Source: Planctomycetaceae bacterium
Lineage (GTDB): Bacteria; Planctomycetota; Planctomycetia; Pirellulales; Thermoguttaceae
NCBI GenBank assembly: GCA_015062085.1
Contig: SUVI01000009.1
Span: 9,812 to 49,197 of the forward strand
DNA: 39,386 nt
Direction: 5' to 3'
Numbering within the stretch: position 1 is the first letter of the stretch; every line of letters starts with the position of its first letter. Below are positions 24,125-33,743 of this stretch, in pieces. Below the pieces are notes generated by a model. That model was not told the DNA's origin. It made no database searches and saw only the letters and a list, made by a program, of their open reading frames with translations. Position numbers and translations under genes: made by a program.

Positions 24125-27100
24125 ATGAACAGAACGCACATTTTGGTTACTTTCCTGCATCGGGCGCAGATGACGGCCGTCTGGGGACTTTTGGGCTTTT
24201 TTTTCTTCGTTTGTATCGGGGAACTGGAAATATTGAGTTCTGTGTCTGCGGAGAAGGATCCAGACTCCAAAGAGACTCAGTTCGCACTTTCTCTGGATCT
24301 GCTGCAGTTTTCTGTTTCCGTTTGGGCTGATGAGGTACCGGTGGGGAACGGCAAGGGGACGCCTGAGGCCGAAGATCCTGTGGACCGCGACTTGAGTGAC
24401 GGTACAGAGCGTGAGGATGAGGAGCGTGTGGACTCGGAAGGTGAAGAGGGTGAAGACGGTGAAGGTGAAGACGGCAGAAGATCTGCGTCGGATCTGGTTT
24501 TTCCGAAGCCGCCAAGGGAACTTCGCCGTGCAATGGCTGATGCTCGGCAATTCGCAAAAATGGGGCGTTATGCAGAGTCTGTCCGTAAAATCGACGAGAT
24601 CCTTGCGAACCAGGAAGACTATTTTTTCCTGCTTGACGCGAATCCCGCACAGGAGAGTTCCGAAGATCAGACGGATCGTTCTGTTTCGGAATCGGACGGT
24701 GTTTCGGAATTGGACGGTGTTTCGGAATTGGACGGTGTTTCGGAATTGGACGGTGTTTCGGGGCAGGGGACTGCTTTGGGTCAACTCTTTCGGAGTCTGA
24801 AGCAGGAAGCGGAAAGTCTTTTAAGTACTTTTCCCCCTGAAGGACGCGAACTTTATGAGATGGAATTTGGTGTGACTGCGCGTCTTTTGCTTGAGGACGG
24901 CGTGACACAGGGACGTCCTGAACTGATCTCGGAAGTGGCGCATCGTTACTTTTTTACGCAGGCGGGTTCCGATGCTGCGTTTCTTTGGGGGCTCTATCTT
25001 TTGGATCTGCATCAGGCCGCTTCGGCACGGAACGTTTTTCTGAAACTGTATCAGGTCCCGGAGATGCGCAGACGTTTTGAGCCGGGGCTTTCGCTGTGTC
25101 TTGCGGCCTCCTGTTTTGCTCTGGATCGTCAGGAGGAGGGGAGCGCGGTACTTCGTGAAGCGGAACAAACGCTGCAGCTTCGATGGGAAAATGTCGAGCT
25201 TGGCGGGAGAACGCTTTCCGATGCGTCTGGCGAGACATTTAACGTTCCTGGACGCCAGGCGGTCCTTACGCGCTGGCTTCAAAATGAATTTTCAAAAATG
25301 GGGACGGGACACTCCGGCGAGCTTTTCGACAGCTGGCAGCTTTTGAGGCAGAATCGTGCATGCAGCGTGGAACTTGGTGCGGTTTCAATGCCGATCTTGA
25401 CGCCGATCTGGGAGGCTTTTTTGGTGGATTCTCCGGAAGGACGGGTCCTTACGGCCATTCAGTGCGAACGGAGGAAGAGGCAATTTTTTACGGAGACCTC
25501 GTGGCCGACACATGCACCGCTGGTCGTCGGAAATTCGGTCTTGATGCGTACCGCGTGGAATCTTTCATGCTTTGAACTTCAGACAGGGAAAAAGCTGTGG
25601 GCTGTTCCGGGGATGAACTACCAGGAGATCCGTGAGCAGCTTCTGAAGCTTGAACCCTATGAGCTTGCCGCCTTGGGGAATGAACGTACCGATCAGGCAT
25701 GCCAGCTCATGAATGATCTGCTTATGCACCAGCTTTGGGGCGAGGCGATCTATGGGGATCTCTCAAGTGACGGAAAGCACGTTTTTTGTATTGAGGATAC
25801 GATTTTTCGTTACGTTCCGATCCCGGATTCTGTTTTTGTTCAGCGTCTTGAGCCTGCGAATATACCTGCGGGAGAAAATGCGGAAACGGATCCCGGTACC
25901 GTTCCTAACCGGCTTGCGTGCTATGATATTCGGACTGGGAAACTGCTTTGGCATATCGGGGGAAGTGAGGAACGGTGGAGTCTTGAAGAAAGCGGCACGA
26001 TGTTTCTTGGTGCACCGCTGTGTGTGAATGAAACGCTCTATGTGCTTGGACAAAAAAACGGGATGGTGCATCTTTGGGCGCTCGATTCGAAAAGCGGGGA
26101 AGTGCAGTGGGGCCAGGAACTGTGTCTCGCTCCCGGTATCCCGCAATCGGAGCCGACGGTCTGTACGCCGCGTTTCTGTTCTGGAGTGCTCGTCTGCCCG
26201 ACGCCGAATCATGTTTTGATCGGAGTCGATCCAGCGGCACGGAAAGTGCTTTGGGGCAATATTTATGAGGTGCCGCAAAGTGCGGACGAAATGGCGTTTG
26301 TTGAATCCCGTCGGGGAGCACTTCTTCAGGCGGCTCCGCAAACGGTCCCTGGAAGCGAGATCGTCACGGTCGGAGGAAAACTGCTCTATTGGGGAAACGG
26401 CGGAATGCTGGTCTGTCTTGAAGCGCTGACCGGGCGTAAGCTCTGGATCCAGCCTGCTGGGATGACGGCGGGGTACGTGGCGTTCGCAGATGAAAATGAA
26501 TGTGTGATCGTGCAGAAGGATGGTCTGAAGAGTTTTTCCATGAAGGACGGAAAGCCAGGCAGAAACTTTACGGATCTCTCTGCGAAAGTAGCCGGACGCG
26601 GTTTCGGATCGGCCGGAGCGCTCTATTTGCCGCTTCAGGATGGGAAGATCGTTCGTTTTTCGCTGAAAGATTGGAAGGTGGATGGTGATTCCGAGCTTCT
26701 GGAAACGGGAGAGCTGGGTAATCTCGTGCCGGCCGGAGAGTTTATCCTTTCTCAGGGAGCATTTTCTGCGTGTGCTTATTTGCAGAAAGATGCGGTCGGC
26801 GGTTTTTTGGAGCGGGTCAGGGCGAAAGATCCGGATTCTCCAGAGGCGATCCACGTTGAAGCTGCGCGGCTCTGGGAACTTGGTAAGTGGATGGATGCCG
26901 TTGAGCTGCTGAAAAAGGGTGGGATCTTCACGCAGGAACGGTTGAAAAAATGCGTGCTTGAGATCATTGAGATGCCGAAAGAGGACGCTAGGGACGGTGA
27001 AATGCGAGAAGATCATTTTCGTGAGTGGTTCGCTCTGATGGAGACGCCGGAGGAGCAGGAGCTTTTCTGTCGCGGTATGAGCCGGAGGATGGAGTCCGAA

Positions 27101-30100
27101 AAGCGGTGGAGCGAGATGCTCAAGTGGGTCCGTGCTGCGATGGAAACGGGAAATGGACGGAAAGTTGCTTTCGATGAGATCTTGGCTGGTTTGGCAGTGG
27201 GATCGGAGTCTTGGGAAGACGAAATACTGGATGGCGAGGTACTGAACGGCTCCGTTCAAACTGTGAAAAACGCTGAGAATATGCGGAAAACCGGGCGATA
27301 TTTTGAAGTTCCGGTCATCGGATCCAAGGAGATTTTGAATGGACCGATGGAGTTTGAGATCGATCCGGAGCAGCTTCCGTCGGCGGCCTCGCTCGAAATT
27401 AGGACCCGGGAAGCGAAAAGACTTTCCGTCAAACAGAGGGGCGAATTGGAACAGATCCTGCAAAAATTCGACAGTGTGAAACTGTTTCAGACTCCGGAAG
27501 TTTGGCTTGGGGAAACCCTTTCCAGAATGCTTCAGTCCATCTCCCCGGAGGATTCGGCAGCTTCCGAGATCCATGCGTGGGCAGAGTCCGAGTGCGGGCG
27601 GTTACTGGAGGAGTTTCAAGCGTTTGAGGCTTTGGAAAGCCGAGCTGAAAATGAAGAGTCCATGGATGATGAGATGCGGAAAATGAGGCGAGTGTCTCGT
27701 GCGGCGGAACTCAAGAAAAAATTCGCGGTTTTTCGTTTGCGTTTTCCATTTCGTGCCGAAAAAGAAGATTTCCAGGAGTCCTACATCCATTTGGTGAAAA
27801 TTACGCGTGATGTGGCGGCACTGGAAAGTTTCGTGCTTCAGACGGAATCGACCCGTCAGGCTGCGGCTGTGCGTCTCGTACATCTTTTCCTTGAGATGAA
27901 AGAAGATATTCGTGCTGCGCTTTACGTACGCTGGCTTGAAAAGCATTTCCCGAATGAAAAGCTGTTCGATGGAAGGACTGCCACGGAATGGCGTCTTGCG
28001 CTTTCGGAAGAGCATCCTGTACGGAGATTTTTGGATGCGGAATGTGCGGAATTTCCTTCCGGAAAGATCGTGGTTCGAAAAGAGAAGAGGAAAGCGGAGC
28101 TTCACAGCAGCGGCGGTAACGGCATCAGCGGCATTGGAATGCAAGAATTCCAGTATGGTGAGGAACTCTTTAGTCTTCCTGTCGAAAGCGTGCCGTACTT
28201 TACGCCGTTTACCGGAATGCAGTTTCGGACTGCGCGAAATCTGCGTTCGTTGATCCTTTGCGAAGATGCGCTTGGCCGGGTCCTCGCAAAGTCGGAACTT
28301 GAACCGCTTACTTTTGTAGAGAAAACGGGAAATATCTGGCTCATGGATACGAAGATCCAGCCTGCTTTTTTCGGAACGTCGTTTGGACTTACGGAAGGCG
28401 GGAGTCTCAGTGTTTTTCATTTTCCGCTTCAGCTGGATCTTGTGAGCACGACGCACATTCCATCGGCGTTGACTCTGGTGCCGGTGTCAAGAGAGAGAAC
28501 GTTAGATCTGGACCCCTTCCTTCTCCCCATGGTTGAGGAGGTCCGGAAGGATCTCCGTGAGTCAGAGTCCGGTTCCGGAAAGGTGGAACGTGCCGTTTTT
28601 TCGCCATTTGCGCATCTTCTCCAGACGGCAGACGGAATGCTTTTGGCGGGGGCAGGGGAGTCTGGAATGCCGCTTTGGTACTGTACTGCGGAGAAACAGG
28701 CTTTGGGGTTGATCCCACTGTCAAACGAGCGTTTTCATGCCGATCGTTCTGATATGGAATGCCGTAAAGATGAGTTTTTCCTGCGGAATTTTTCGAAGCT
28801 GTGGCAGCCGTTTCCTGCGGACGTCCGTTTTGACGGCGGCGGCCGCGTAGAGGCGGAATCCGAAGTATCGTCCGATACTTCGAAAACGGGCGCGGAGCTA
28901 TCGGATGAGACGGGCGGGCCATCGGGTACGAGGTCCTCTGATGGTACTTCCATCGCTCTTTCGCAGGATTTTGTCCCGTTTGTGCGTTTGGAGGGAGTTT
29001 CGACTTCGGAGTTGGCGGCATTGCTGATCCAGAAGGGGGTGAAGGAAGAACTGGCGCTGCGTGTGGAATCGCGGCGGATCGTTCCGGTCATAGACTCGCG
29101 GACTGGCCGTTGGGTCTCTTTTCAGAGCATGCCGGATTTTGGAAAATGTTTACGGTTGGAGGCTGGGGCATTTCTCATTGGCGATCCTGCTTTGGGGTTT
29201 GGGAAATTCGTTCTGGAGACTCAGAAATTTGAATGGTTCCTCATTCAGAGCGACGCCTTGCTTGCGTCAGAGCGAGTGCCGTTCTATTGGATCGACCAGA
29301 CCGGGATGGAGGTTCCTGGATGTGTTTGTTTTGTGAATGCGAAAAAGCAGGTCGATATTTTTGATCTGGAAACGGGGCGATGCGTCACTGCGGTTTTCCC
29401 GGAGATCGATCCGGTGACTTTGGTGAGTTCCTCCGGAAAGAAGGTTGCTTGGAATGCCGACGGAGTCCTTTTGCCGGTCGTTTTACCTGAGGCAGACGGA
29501 AATTTCACAGTCGCTCTGACGCACGCAGAAGATTGGGTCGATCCGGCACTCTTATCGCGGAACGCCTCTGCGGAGGAAACGGAAAAGGAGGAGAATGGCG
29601 ACCGAGCAGGCGATCCTGAGGATGCTGGCGAAGAGGGAATGGACGTTTTGGGGAGGTCGGAGAACTGTCTTCCTCCGGATTTAGACTCGCGGACCTTTGC
29701 GCTGAATCATGCGATCCTTTGCCGATTTGATACGCAGGGAAAACCTCTTTGGGAAAAGTCCGTTTTTGTCGAGCAAAGTTTTCTGGTCGGGCACCTGCCG
29801 TCAAAATTGCCGCTCCTGTGTCTTGCGCATCAGGCACATTTACGGGGAGAAAACTCTCGTTCGATGCAGAATGCGCTTGTACTCCAACTCATGGACCGGC
29901 GCTGCGGGCGTCTCATTTATGATGCGCAGCTTCCGCTTCAGACTATTTTACGCGTTTGGGGAGACCCGCTCACGAAACGAGGCGAGATCGTTTTGACGGA
30001 TCTGCGGCTGATTTTAGAATTTTCGGAGGAAGCCTACGGAACGGAAACGGTTGCGCGGAATGACCAGCGTGCGTTTTTGGCTGCTCAGATCAAACGGCGA

Positions 30101-30478
30101 GAGGATGAACTTTCGAACTCCAAGAGATTCCAGAAAGGTCTGGAAGAGCAGATCCGTCAAGAAAAGAAAGAGTTTGAACGCCGAACGGATGCCACCGAAG
30201 ACGAGAAGAAATTTTTTGCCAAAAGAGTGGAAGCGGTCGAGTTGAACATTCAAAAGTACCGCGAGTATATCCAGAAAGAAGAGAAGGTGATCGAGGAGCT
30301 GAAAAAACAGCTTGATGCCGAGATCCGACGCCTAGGACCGCTGGAACCGGAAACGGGGAGCAGATCGGAAACGGAGAGCAGATCGGAAACGGAGAGCAGA
30401 TCGGAAACGGAGAGCAGATCGGAAACGGAGAGCAGATCGGAAACGGGGAGCAGATCAGAAACGGAGAATGGTGAATGA
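24125..30478 (+). CDS. Giant exported PQQ-type propeller protein (2117 aa)
   Basis: Exported or membrane-anchored protein of 2117 residues. A hydrophobic signal/anchor lies at residues 15-35. A low-complexity acidic linker (about 80-125) and an 18-bp-repeat linker (191-214) follow. Residues 125-400 look helical and TPR-like, as in GRYAESVRKIDEIL. Residues about 430-890 hold PQQ-type beta-propeller blades (CYDIRTGKLLWHIGG, ALDSKSGEVQWGQEL, LEALTGRKLWIQP); a second propeller-like half lies at about 1360-1960 (RFDTQGKPLWEKS). Residues 1979-2072 are a coiled coil, and the C-terminus is a Glu/Thr/Ser/Arg repeat. ATG 24125 is preferred over TTG 24092 because it fits the signal segment; the ribosome-binding site is weak. 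Its stop overlaps the next start (ATGA). Function is unknown; protein scaffolding or surface organisation is a guess from repeats and export. Confidence 0.75.
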   Translation: MNRTHILVTFLHRAQMTAVWGLLGFFFFVCIGELEILSSVSAEKDPDSKETQFALSLDLLQFSVSVWADEVPVGNGKGTPEAEDPVDRDLSDGTEREDEERVDSEGEEGEDGEGEDGRRSASDLVFPKPPRELRRAMADARQFAKMGRYAESVRKIDEILANQEDYFFLLDANPAQESSEDQTDRSVSESDGVSELDGVSELDGVSELDGVSGQGTALGQLFRSLKQEAESLLSTFPPEGRELYEMEFGVTARLLLEDGVTQGRPELISEVAHRYFFTQAGSDAAFLWGLYLLDLHQAASARNVFLKLYQVPEMRRRFEPGLSLCLAASCFALDRQEEGSAVLREAEQTLQLRWENVELGGRTLSDASGETFNVPGRQAVLTRWLQNEFSKMGTGHSGELFDSWQLLRQNRACSVELGAVSMPILTPIWEAFLVDSPEGRVLTAIQCERRKRQFFTETSWPTHAPLVVGNSVLMRTAWNLSCFELQTGKKLWAVPGMNYQEIREQLLKLEPYELAALGNERTDQACQLMNDLLMHQLWGEAIYGDLSSDGKHVFCIEDTIFRYVPIPDSVFVQRLEPANIPAGENAETDPGTVPNRLACYDIRTGKLLWHIGGSEERWSLEESGTMFLGAPLCVNETLYVLGQKNGMVHLWALDSKSGEVQWGQELCLAPGIPQSEPTVCTPRFCSGVLVCPTPNHVLIGVDPAARKVLWGNIYEVPQSADEMAFVESRRGALLQAAPQTVPGSEIVTVGGKLLYWGNGGMLVCLEALTGRKLWIQPAGMTAGYVAFADENECVIVQKDGLKSFSMKDGKPGRNFTDLSAKVAGRGFGSAGALYLPLQDGKIVRFSLKDWKVDGDSELLETGELGNLVPAGEFILSQGAFSACAYLQKDAVGGFLERVRAKDPDSPEAIHVEAARLWELGKWMDAVELLKKGGIFTQERLKKCVLEIIEMPKEDARDGEMREDHFREWFALMETPEEQELFCRGMSRRMESEKRWSEMLKWVRAAMETGNGRKVAFDEILAGLAVGSESWEDEILDGEVLNGSVQTVKNAENMRKTGRYFEVPVIGSKEILNGPMEFEIDPEQLPSAASLEIRTREAKRLSVKQRGELEQILQKFDSVKLFQTPEVWLGETLSRMLQSISPEDSAASEIHAWAESECGRLLEEFQAFEALESRAENEESMDDEMRKMRRVSRAAELKKKFAVFRLRFPFRAEKEDFQESYIHLVKITRDVAALESFVLQTESTRQAAAVRLVHLFLEMKEDIRAALYVRWLEKHFPNEKLFDGRTATEWRLALSEEHPVRRFLDAECAEFPSGKIVVRKEKRKAELHSSGGNGISGIGMQEFQYGEELFSLPVESVPYFTPFTGMQFRTARNLRSLILCEDALGRVLAKSELEPLTFVEKTGNIWLMDTKIQPAFFGTSFGLTEGGSLSVFHFPLQLDLVSTTHIPSALTLVPVSRERTLDLDPFLLPMVEEVRKDLRESESGSGKVERAVFSPFAHLLQTADGMLLAGAGESGMPLWYCTAEKQALGLIPLSNERFHADRSDMECRKDEFFLRNFSKLWQPFPADVRFDGGGRVEAESEVSSDTSKTGAELSDETGGPSGTRSSDGTSIALSQDFVPFVRLEGVSTSELAALLIQKGVKEELALRVESRRIVPVIDSRTGRWVSFQSMPDFGKCLRLEAGAFLIGDPALGFGKFVLETQKFEWFLIQSDALLASERVPFYWIDQTGMEVPGCVCFVNAKKQVDIFDLETGRCVTAVFPEIDPVTLVSSSGKKVAWNADGVLLPVVLPEADGNFTVALTHAEDWVDPALLSRNASAEETEKEENGDRAGDPEDAGEEGMDVLGRSENCLPPDLDSRTFALNHAILCRFDTQGKPLWEKSVFVEQSFLVGHLPSKLPLLCLAHQAHLRGENSRSMQNALVLQLMDRRCGRLIYDAQLPLQTILRVWGDPLTKRGEIVLTDLRLILEFSEEAYGTETVARNDQRAFLAAQIKRREDELSNSKRFQKGLEEQIRQEKKEFERRTDATEDEKKFFAKRVEAVELNIQKYREYIQKEEKVIEELKKQLDAEIRRLGPLEPETGSRSETESRSETESRSETESRSETESRSETGSRSETENGE
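24695..24766 (+). repeat. Four 18-bp in-frame repeats (DGVSEL)
   Basis: GACGGTGTTTCGGAATTG occurs at 24695, 24713 and 24731, with a degenerate fourth unit at 24749 (DGVSGQ). The encoded linker is acidic and flexible. Confidence 0.9.
30350..30466 (+). repeat. Six 18-bp in-frame repeats plus partial (ETESRS)
   Basis: Units of pattern GAAACGGRGAGCAGATCR start at 30350, 30368, 30386, 30404, 30422 and 30440, followed by a partial seventh. They form the extreme C-terminus of the giant protein, right up to the stop codon that overlaps the next gene. A minus-strand frame rich in SDLLSV through here is a mirror of this repeat. Confidence 0.92.
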
Positions 30479-31548
30479 ACGGAAAGCTGCATTTAAAACG
30501 GAACTTTCGCTGGAAGTTTTTCGGTGTACTGATTTTGAACTTTGCGGGACTGTTTTTCTTTTCCGAGGCTCTTGAGGCTGCGGGGGAACTGACGCCAAAG
30601 GAAAGGAGTGAAGTTCAGGAGTGCATCCATTTAGGGCTGGATTGGCTGGCGAGTCAGCAGGCACGCTCCGGTCGGTGGACGGCAAACGGCGGCGAGTATC
30701 CTACCGCAATGACAGCATTGGCCGTTATTGCACTCACGTCGGAAGGGTCCACGACTATGCAGGGAAAATATTCGCTTCATGTCCGTCGCGGAGTCGATTT
30801 CCTTCTCGCGCAGTCTCGGGCAAACGGCCTGATCGGTTCACAGTCCGACCAGCGGTACACGTACGGACATGGGTATGCGATGATGGCGCTGGCACAGGTC
30901 CTCGGTGAAGAGGAAGATCTGGAACGCCGCGAGGAGATCATCTCTACGTTGAAACGGGCTGTCGAATTCACAGCATTTGCGCAGACGAAAGCCGGCGGCT
31001 GGGGGTACGTCAGTGCGAAGGACGGCGGGGATTTCGATGAAGGATCCACCACCATCACGCAGGTCCAGGGACTGCGTGCATGCCGAAACGCCGGGATCCC
31101 GGTCCCTTCCGACACGATCGAGCGCGCGATCGCGTACATTCACCGATGCCGCGGAGCCGATGGCGGGATCTTCTACTCTTCCACTTCCGGCCCGCCCGGA
31201 CGCCCGGCGATCACGGCTGCTGCGATCGCGTGTCTTTACTCGGCTGGTGAATATGATGATGAAAATGTCCCTCCGATGATGGATTTTTGCCGGAAGAATC
31301 TGGACGACATCAGCGGCTCAGCCATGGGATTCTGGCATTATGCACACTTCTACTATGCGCAGGTCAAGTACCGTGAAGGCGGCGAAGAATGGCAGAACTA
31401 CTATCGTGCGATCGCGCTGAAACTGGTTTCGGAGGCAGATCCATCCGGCGGCTGGTCGCAGGGATTCGTCGGAAACGTTTACACGACGGCGAACAATCTC
31501 ATCATCCTTCAGCTCGAAAACGCCTCGCTGCCCATTTTTCAGCGTTGA
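30475..31548 (+). CDS. Secreted prenyltransferase/squalene-cyclase-like toroid protein
   Basis: Protein of 357 residues with an N-terminal signal peptide (cleavage expected after the EALEAAG region, about residue 37). The rest is a series of about six double-helix repeats with QW-like ends (AGGWGYVSAKD, DGGIFYSST, SGGWSQGF), as in the alpha/alpha-toroid of terpene cyclases and protein prenyltransferases. No DxDD cyclase motif is visible, so an enzymatic role is unlikely; binding is more plausible. Translation is coupled to the giant propeller gene by the ATGA overlap at 30475-30478. Secreted members of this family occur beside large PQQ and von Willebrand A proteins in planctomycetes (recollection, unchecked). 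A convergent terminator follows. Confidence 0.82.
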   Translation: MNGKLHLKRNFRWKFFGVLILNFAGLFFFSEALEAAGELTPKERSEVQECIHLGLDWLASQQARSGRWTANGGEYPTAMTALAVIALTSEGSTTMQGKYSLHVRRGVDFLLAQSRANGLIGSQSDQRYTYGHGYAMMALAQVLGEEEDLERREEIISTLKRAVEFTAFAQTKAGGWGYVSAKDGGDFDEGSTTITQVQGLRACRNAGIPVPSDTIERAIAYIHRCRGADGGIFYSSTSGPPGRPAITAAAIACLYSAGEYDDENVPPMMDFCRKNLDDISGSAMGFWHYAHFYYAQVKYREGGEEWQNYYRAIALKLVSEADPSGGWSQGFVGNVYTTANNLIILQLENASLPIFQR

Positions 31549-31570
31549 TATTTTTTCGGCTGATACGAAT

Positions 31571-31602
31571 AGAAAAAAAGCGGGACCCGCATTGGATCCC
31601 GC
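31571..31602 (-). terminator. Rho-independent terminator of the metallophosphoesterase gene
   Basis: On the minus strand GCGGGATCC pairs with GGGTCCCGC (9 bp with one G-U wobble, 5-nt loop) and is followed by TTTTTTTCT. It lies 27 bases after the stop of the minus-strand gene, in the convergent gap. Confidence 0.82.
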
Positions 31603-31628
31603 CTCGTAGATGCTTTTGCTTTTGAGAT

Positions 31629-33656
31629 CTATTTTTGAGAGAGATTCCGGATCTGCTCTTCATTCAGTGCCCACGTGAAGATCTGCGCGAAACGGACTTT
31701 TCCACGGAAGAAAGCGGATCCGCCCCCGCGGTTCGAAATGTCGGAACCGATGCAGTACGCACGGGCCGAGGGATTCGACGTATACGTCAGGATCCCGGAC
31801 GCTTTCTTTTCGGCCGCAAGTTTCCCATCGATCCAGAGTTTGATGCTCTTTCCATCGTAGGTCCCGTAGGCAGTGTGGCTGCCCGGTTCGATCGGAGCCG
31901 AAACGATTTGGTAGCGTCCCGCGATATGGCACCAGAATTCGAGGACTTTCTTTCCGTGGTTCAGTTCCATCGCGGAGCCTCCGAACTCGGTGTTTGCGAA
32001 AATGTCTTCGGCTTTTCCGTCACGAAATGCGTCGAACTGGAAACGCACGCCCATCGTGATGCGCCGTTTCAGCCGTGCGAAACCTTCCGGCGTAAACGGG
32101 ATCCGGAATCGGTCATCCTGTCCGTCAAAGCACGCCCAGCCGTCTGAAATCACTGGTTCTCCGAGTTTTTCCAGCTGATGGGGGAAGGATTCCAGGAACG
32201 GCGTATTTTGCGCCTCGCCGTTTTCTGAGATCTTGAAATTCAGCGCGTCTGCTTTGGGGAACGGTGCATTTCGGTCCTGAGCTTTCGCGTCCGGGTCTTC
32301 CAGTGTGCGGAATTCCGCAGTGAGTACGTTTTCGGAGAGCCGCTCAAAGGCGTTTCGTGCCCGGATCTCGACTTTCCAGTCAAAGCCGGGTTCCAGTTCC
32401 TCAAGGACGCACATTTTCGTGTCTTTACTGGGAAGGTGGAAGTAGTCGGACCACGGATTCAGCTCGCCGGCGGGTTCCCAGGCTGCGTCGGACTGTCCGG
32501 AAGGACGCTGCGAGAGCGAAATACGGTACGTGCCGATAAAAGAGGACGGATGGTCCGGATCGTGAGCCTGCGGGAAGGTCAGCGCAGCGGTGTACTGCGA
32601 GACTTCCGAGACGTTCACCCCCTGCGCAAGTTCTGCATCTTTCCAGAAGGGACGTGAGCCGGTTTCGGCATCGTAGCGTTTTTCGGTGAAACAGTACTTT
32701 TCGACGGCTCCCGGCTCCGCTACGAGGTACTCCATGTCGAAGAAACCGCCCGTCACGGCATCGTAGATCTTCAGGTGGACCGAATTGTCGCGGAAGACTT
32801 CGACGAAATAGACCTGTGCGGCATTTCGGTGTCCTGCCGGGAATTTCTGGTAGATCCCGCCCGCCATTTCGTAGTAGCTCAGCGTTGAGGTGCCGAAGGC
32901 CGTGTATTTTCCCTGCCATGCGCTGCGCGGGTCGTTGGAGGGATAGTGCGAGTGTCCGGAGTAGTTGATGACCTGCGGGAATTCCTCAAGGATGGGGTGA
33001 AGGTCTTTGATCCCCCAATGATCGCCTTCGCGTGCTCCGTAGACCGTATCGAGTACATGGTAGTGCTGGAAGACGACGATCGGGCGTTTCGGGTCATCTT
33101 TGGCGGCGGCTTCAAGTTCCCGGCGGAGCCATTCAAGCGACCCGGTGTAGTCCCCATTTCGGCATGTGCCGCGGTCGGGAGAGATTCCGATGAAGTGGAA
33201 TCCGTTCACGACCGTGTGCGTGTTGGCTGCGCGTGAAAAGATGGTTTCCCAGTGTTTTCTACTTCCGCCTGCTTTTTTGTGGGCTTCGCCTCCGTAGAAT
33301 TCATGGTTTCCCATGCAGAGGATCGCCTGTGTGCCTTTGGGGAGATTGCCCATCAGCGAGTCGCGGAAATTTGTGAGTTCCGCAGCGTGTCCGTGGTCTG
33401 TCATGTCGCCGGCGACGACGACGGCGTCGAAATTCGGGTGCGGTTTTCCGGCAGCGTACGTCTCCATGAATTTGAGCGTTTTTTCAAGACGCTGACGCTG
33501 GACGCACCCCGGGTCGGAGGTGAAGTGAACGTCACTCATGACGGCGTACCGAAGCACGACTTCTGTGTCTTTCGGCGCGTTTTCTGCCCACAGCCGAGCG
33601 GGGATCGCCGTCAGGACGAGTGAGGTACCGAGAAAATGTCGGCGGGAAAGTTTCAT
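31629..33656 (-). CDS. Tat-exported metallophosphoesterase with C-terminal LamG-like domain
   Basis: Protein of 675 residues. A twin-arginine signal (KLSRRHFLGTSLVL) indicates export. The calcineurin-like fold is complete: SDVH (41-44), GDMTD (83-87), GNHE (116-119), the H198/H200 pair in FQHYH and GHSH (234-237) supply the two-metal centre. An interdomain region with fibronectin-like strands spans about 360-480. Residues 500-675 form a concanavalin-A/LamG-like lectin domain (AYGTYDGKSIKLWIDGKLAA near 610-635). It should cleave phosphate esters outside the cell, possibly on a glycan-bound substrate (inference). AAGGAG is 9 bases before the ATG. It lies 87 bases after the GH141-like gene on the same strand and probably shares its transcript. 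Confidence 0.88.
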   Translation of the reverse strand: MKLSRRHFLGTSLVLTAIPARLWAENAPKDTEVVLRYAVMSDVHFTSDPGCVQRQRLEKTLKFMETYAAGKPHPNFDAVVVAGDMTDHGHAAELTNFRDSLMGNLPKGTQAILCMGNHEFYGGEAHKKAGGSRKHWETIFSRAANTHTVVNGFHFIGISPDRGTCRNGDYTGSLEWLRRELEAAAKDDPKRPIVVFQHYHVLDTVYGAREGDHWGIKDLHPILEEFPQVINYSGHSHYPSNDPRSAWQGKYTAFGTSTLSYYEMAGGIYQKFPAGHRNAAQVYFVEVFRDNSVHLKIYDAVTGGFFDMEYLVAEPGAVEKYCFTEKRYDAETGSRPFWKDAELAQGVNVSEVSQYTAALTFPQAHDPDHPSSFIGTYRISLSQRPSGQSDAAWEPAGELNPWSDYFHLPSKDTKMCVLEELEPGFDWKVEIRARNAFERLSENVLTAEFRTLEDPDAKAQDRNAPFPKADALNFKISENGEAQNTPFLESFPHQLEKLGEPVISDGWACFDGQDDRFRIPFTPEGFARLKRRITMGVRFQFDAFRDGKAEDIFANTEFGGSAMELNHGKKVLEFWCHIAGRYQIVSAPIEPGSHTAYGTYDGKSIKLWIDGKLAAEKKASGILTYTSNPSARAYCIGSDISNRGGGSAFFRGKVRFAQIFTWALNEEQIRNLSQK

Positions 33657-33743
33657 CAGGTTTTTCTCCTTGATTCTAAGGAATGGGGGCGTGAAATACG
33701 TCAGCGTGCCGGCGGACGACGGATCCCGTCCGGGGACGGTAAA

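Noticed and set aside
25763..27574. 603-codon minus-strand frame inside the giant propeller gene
   Set aside because: The plus-strand gene encodes clear propeller repeats across this stretch; the antisense product is Arg/His-rich shadow sequence.
30250..30492. Minus-strand frame with repeated SDLLSV
   Set aside because: It is the mirror of the ETESRS coding repeat at the end of the giant gene.
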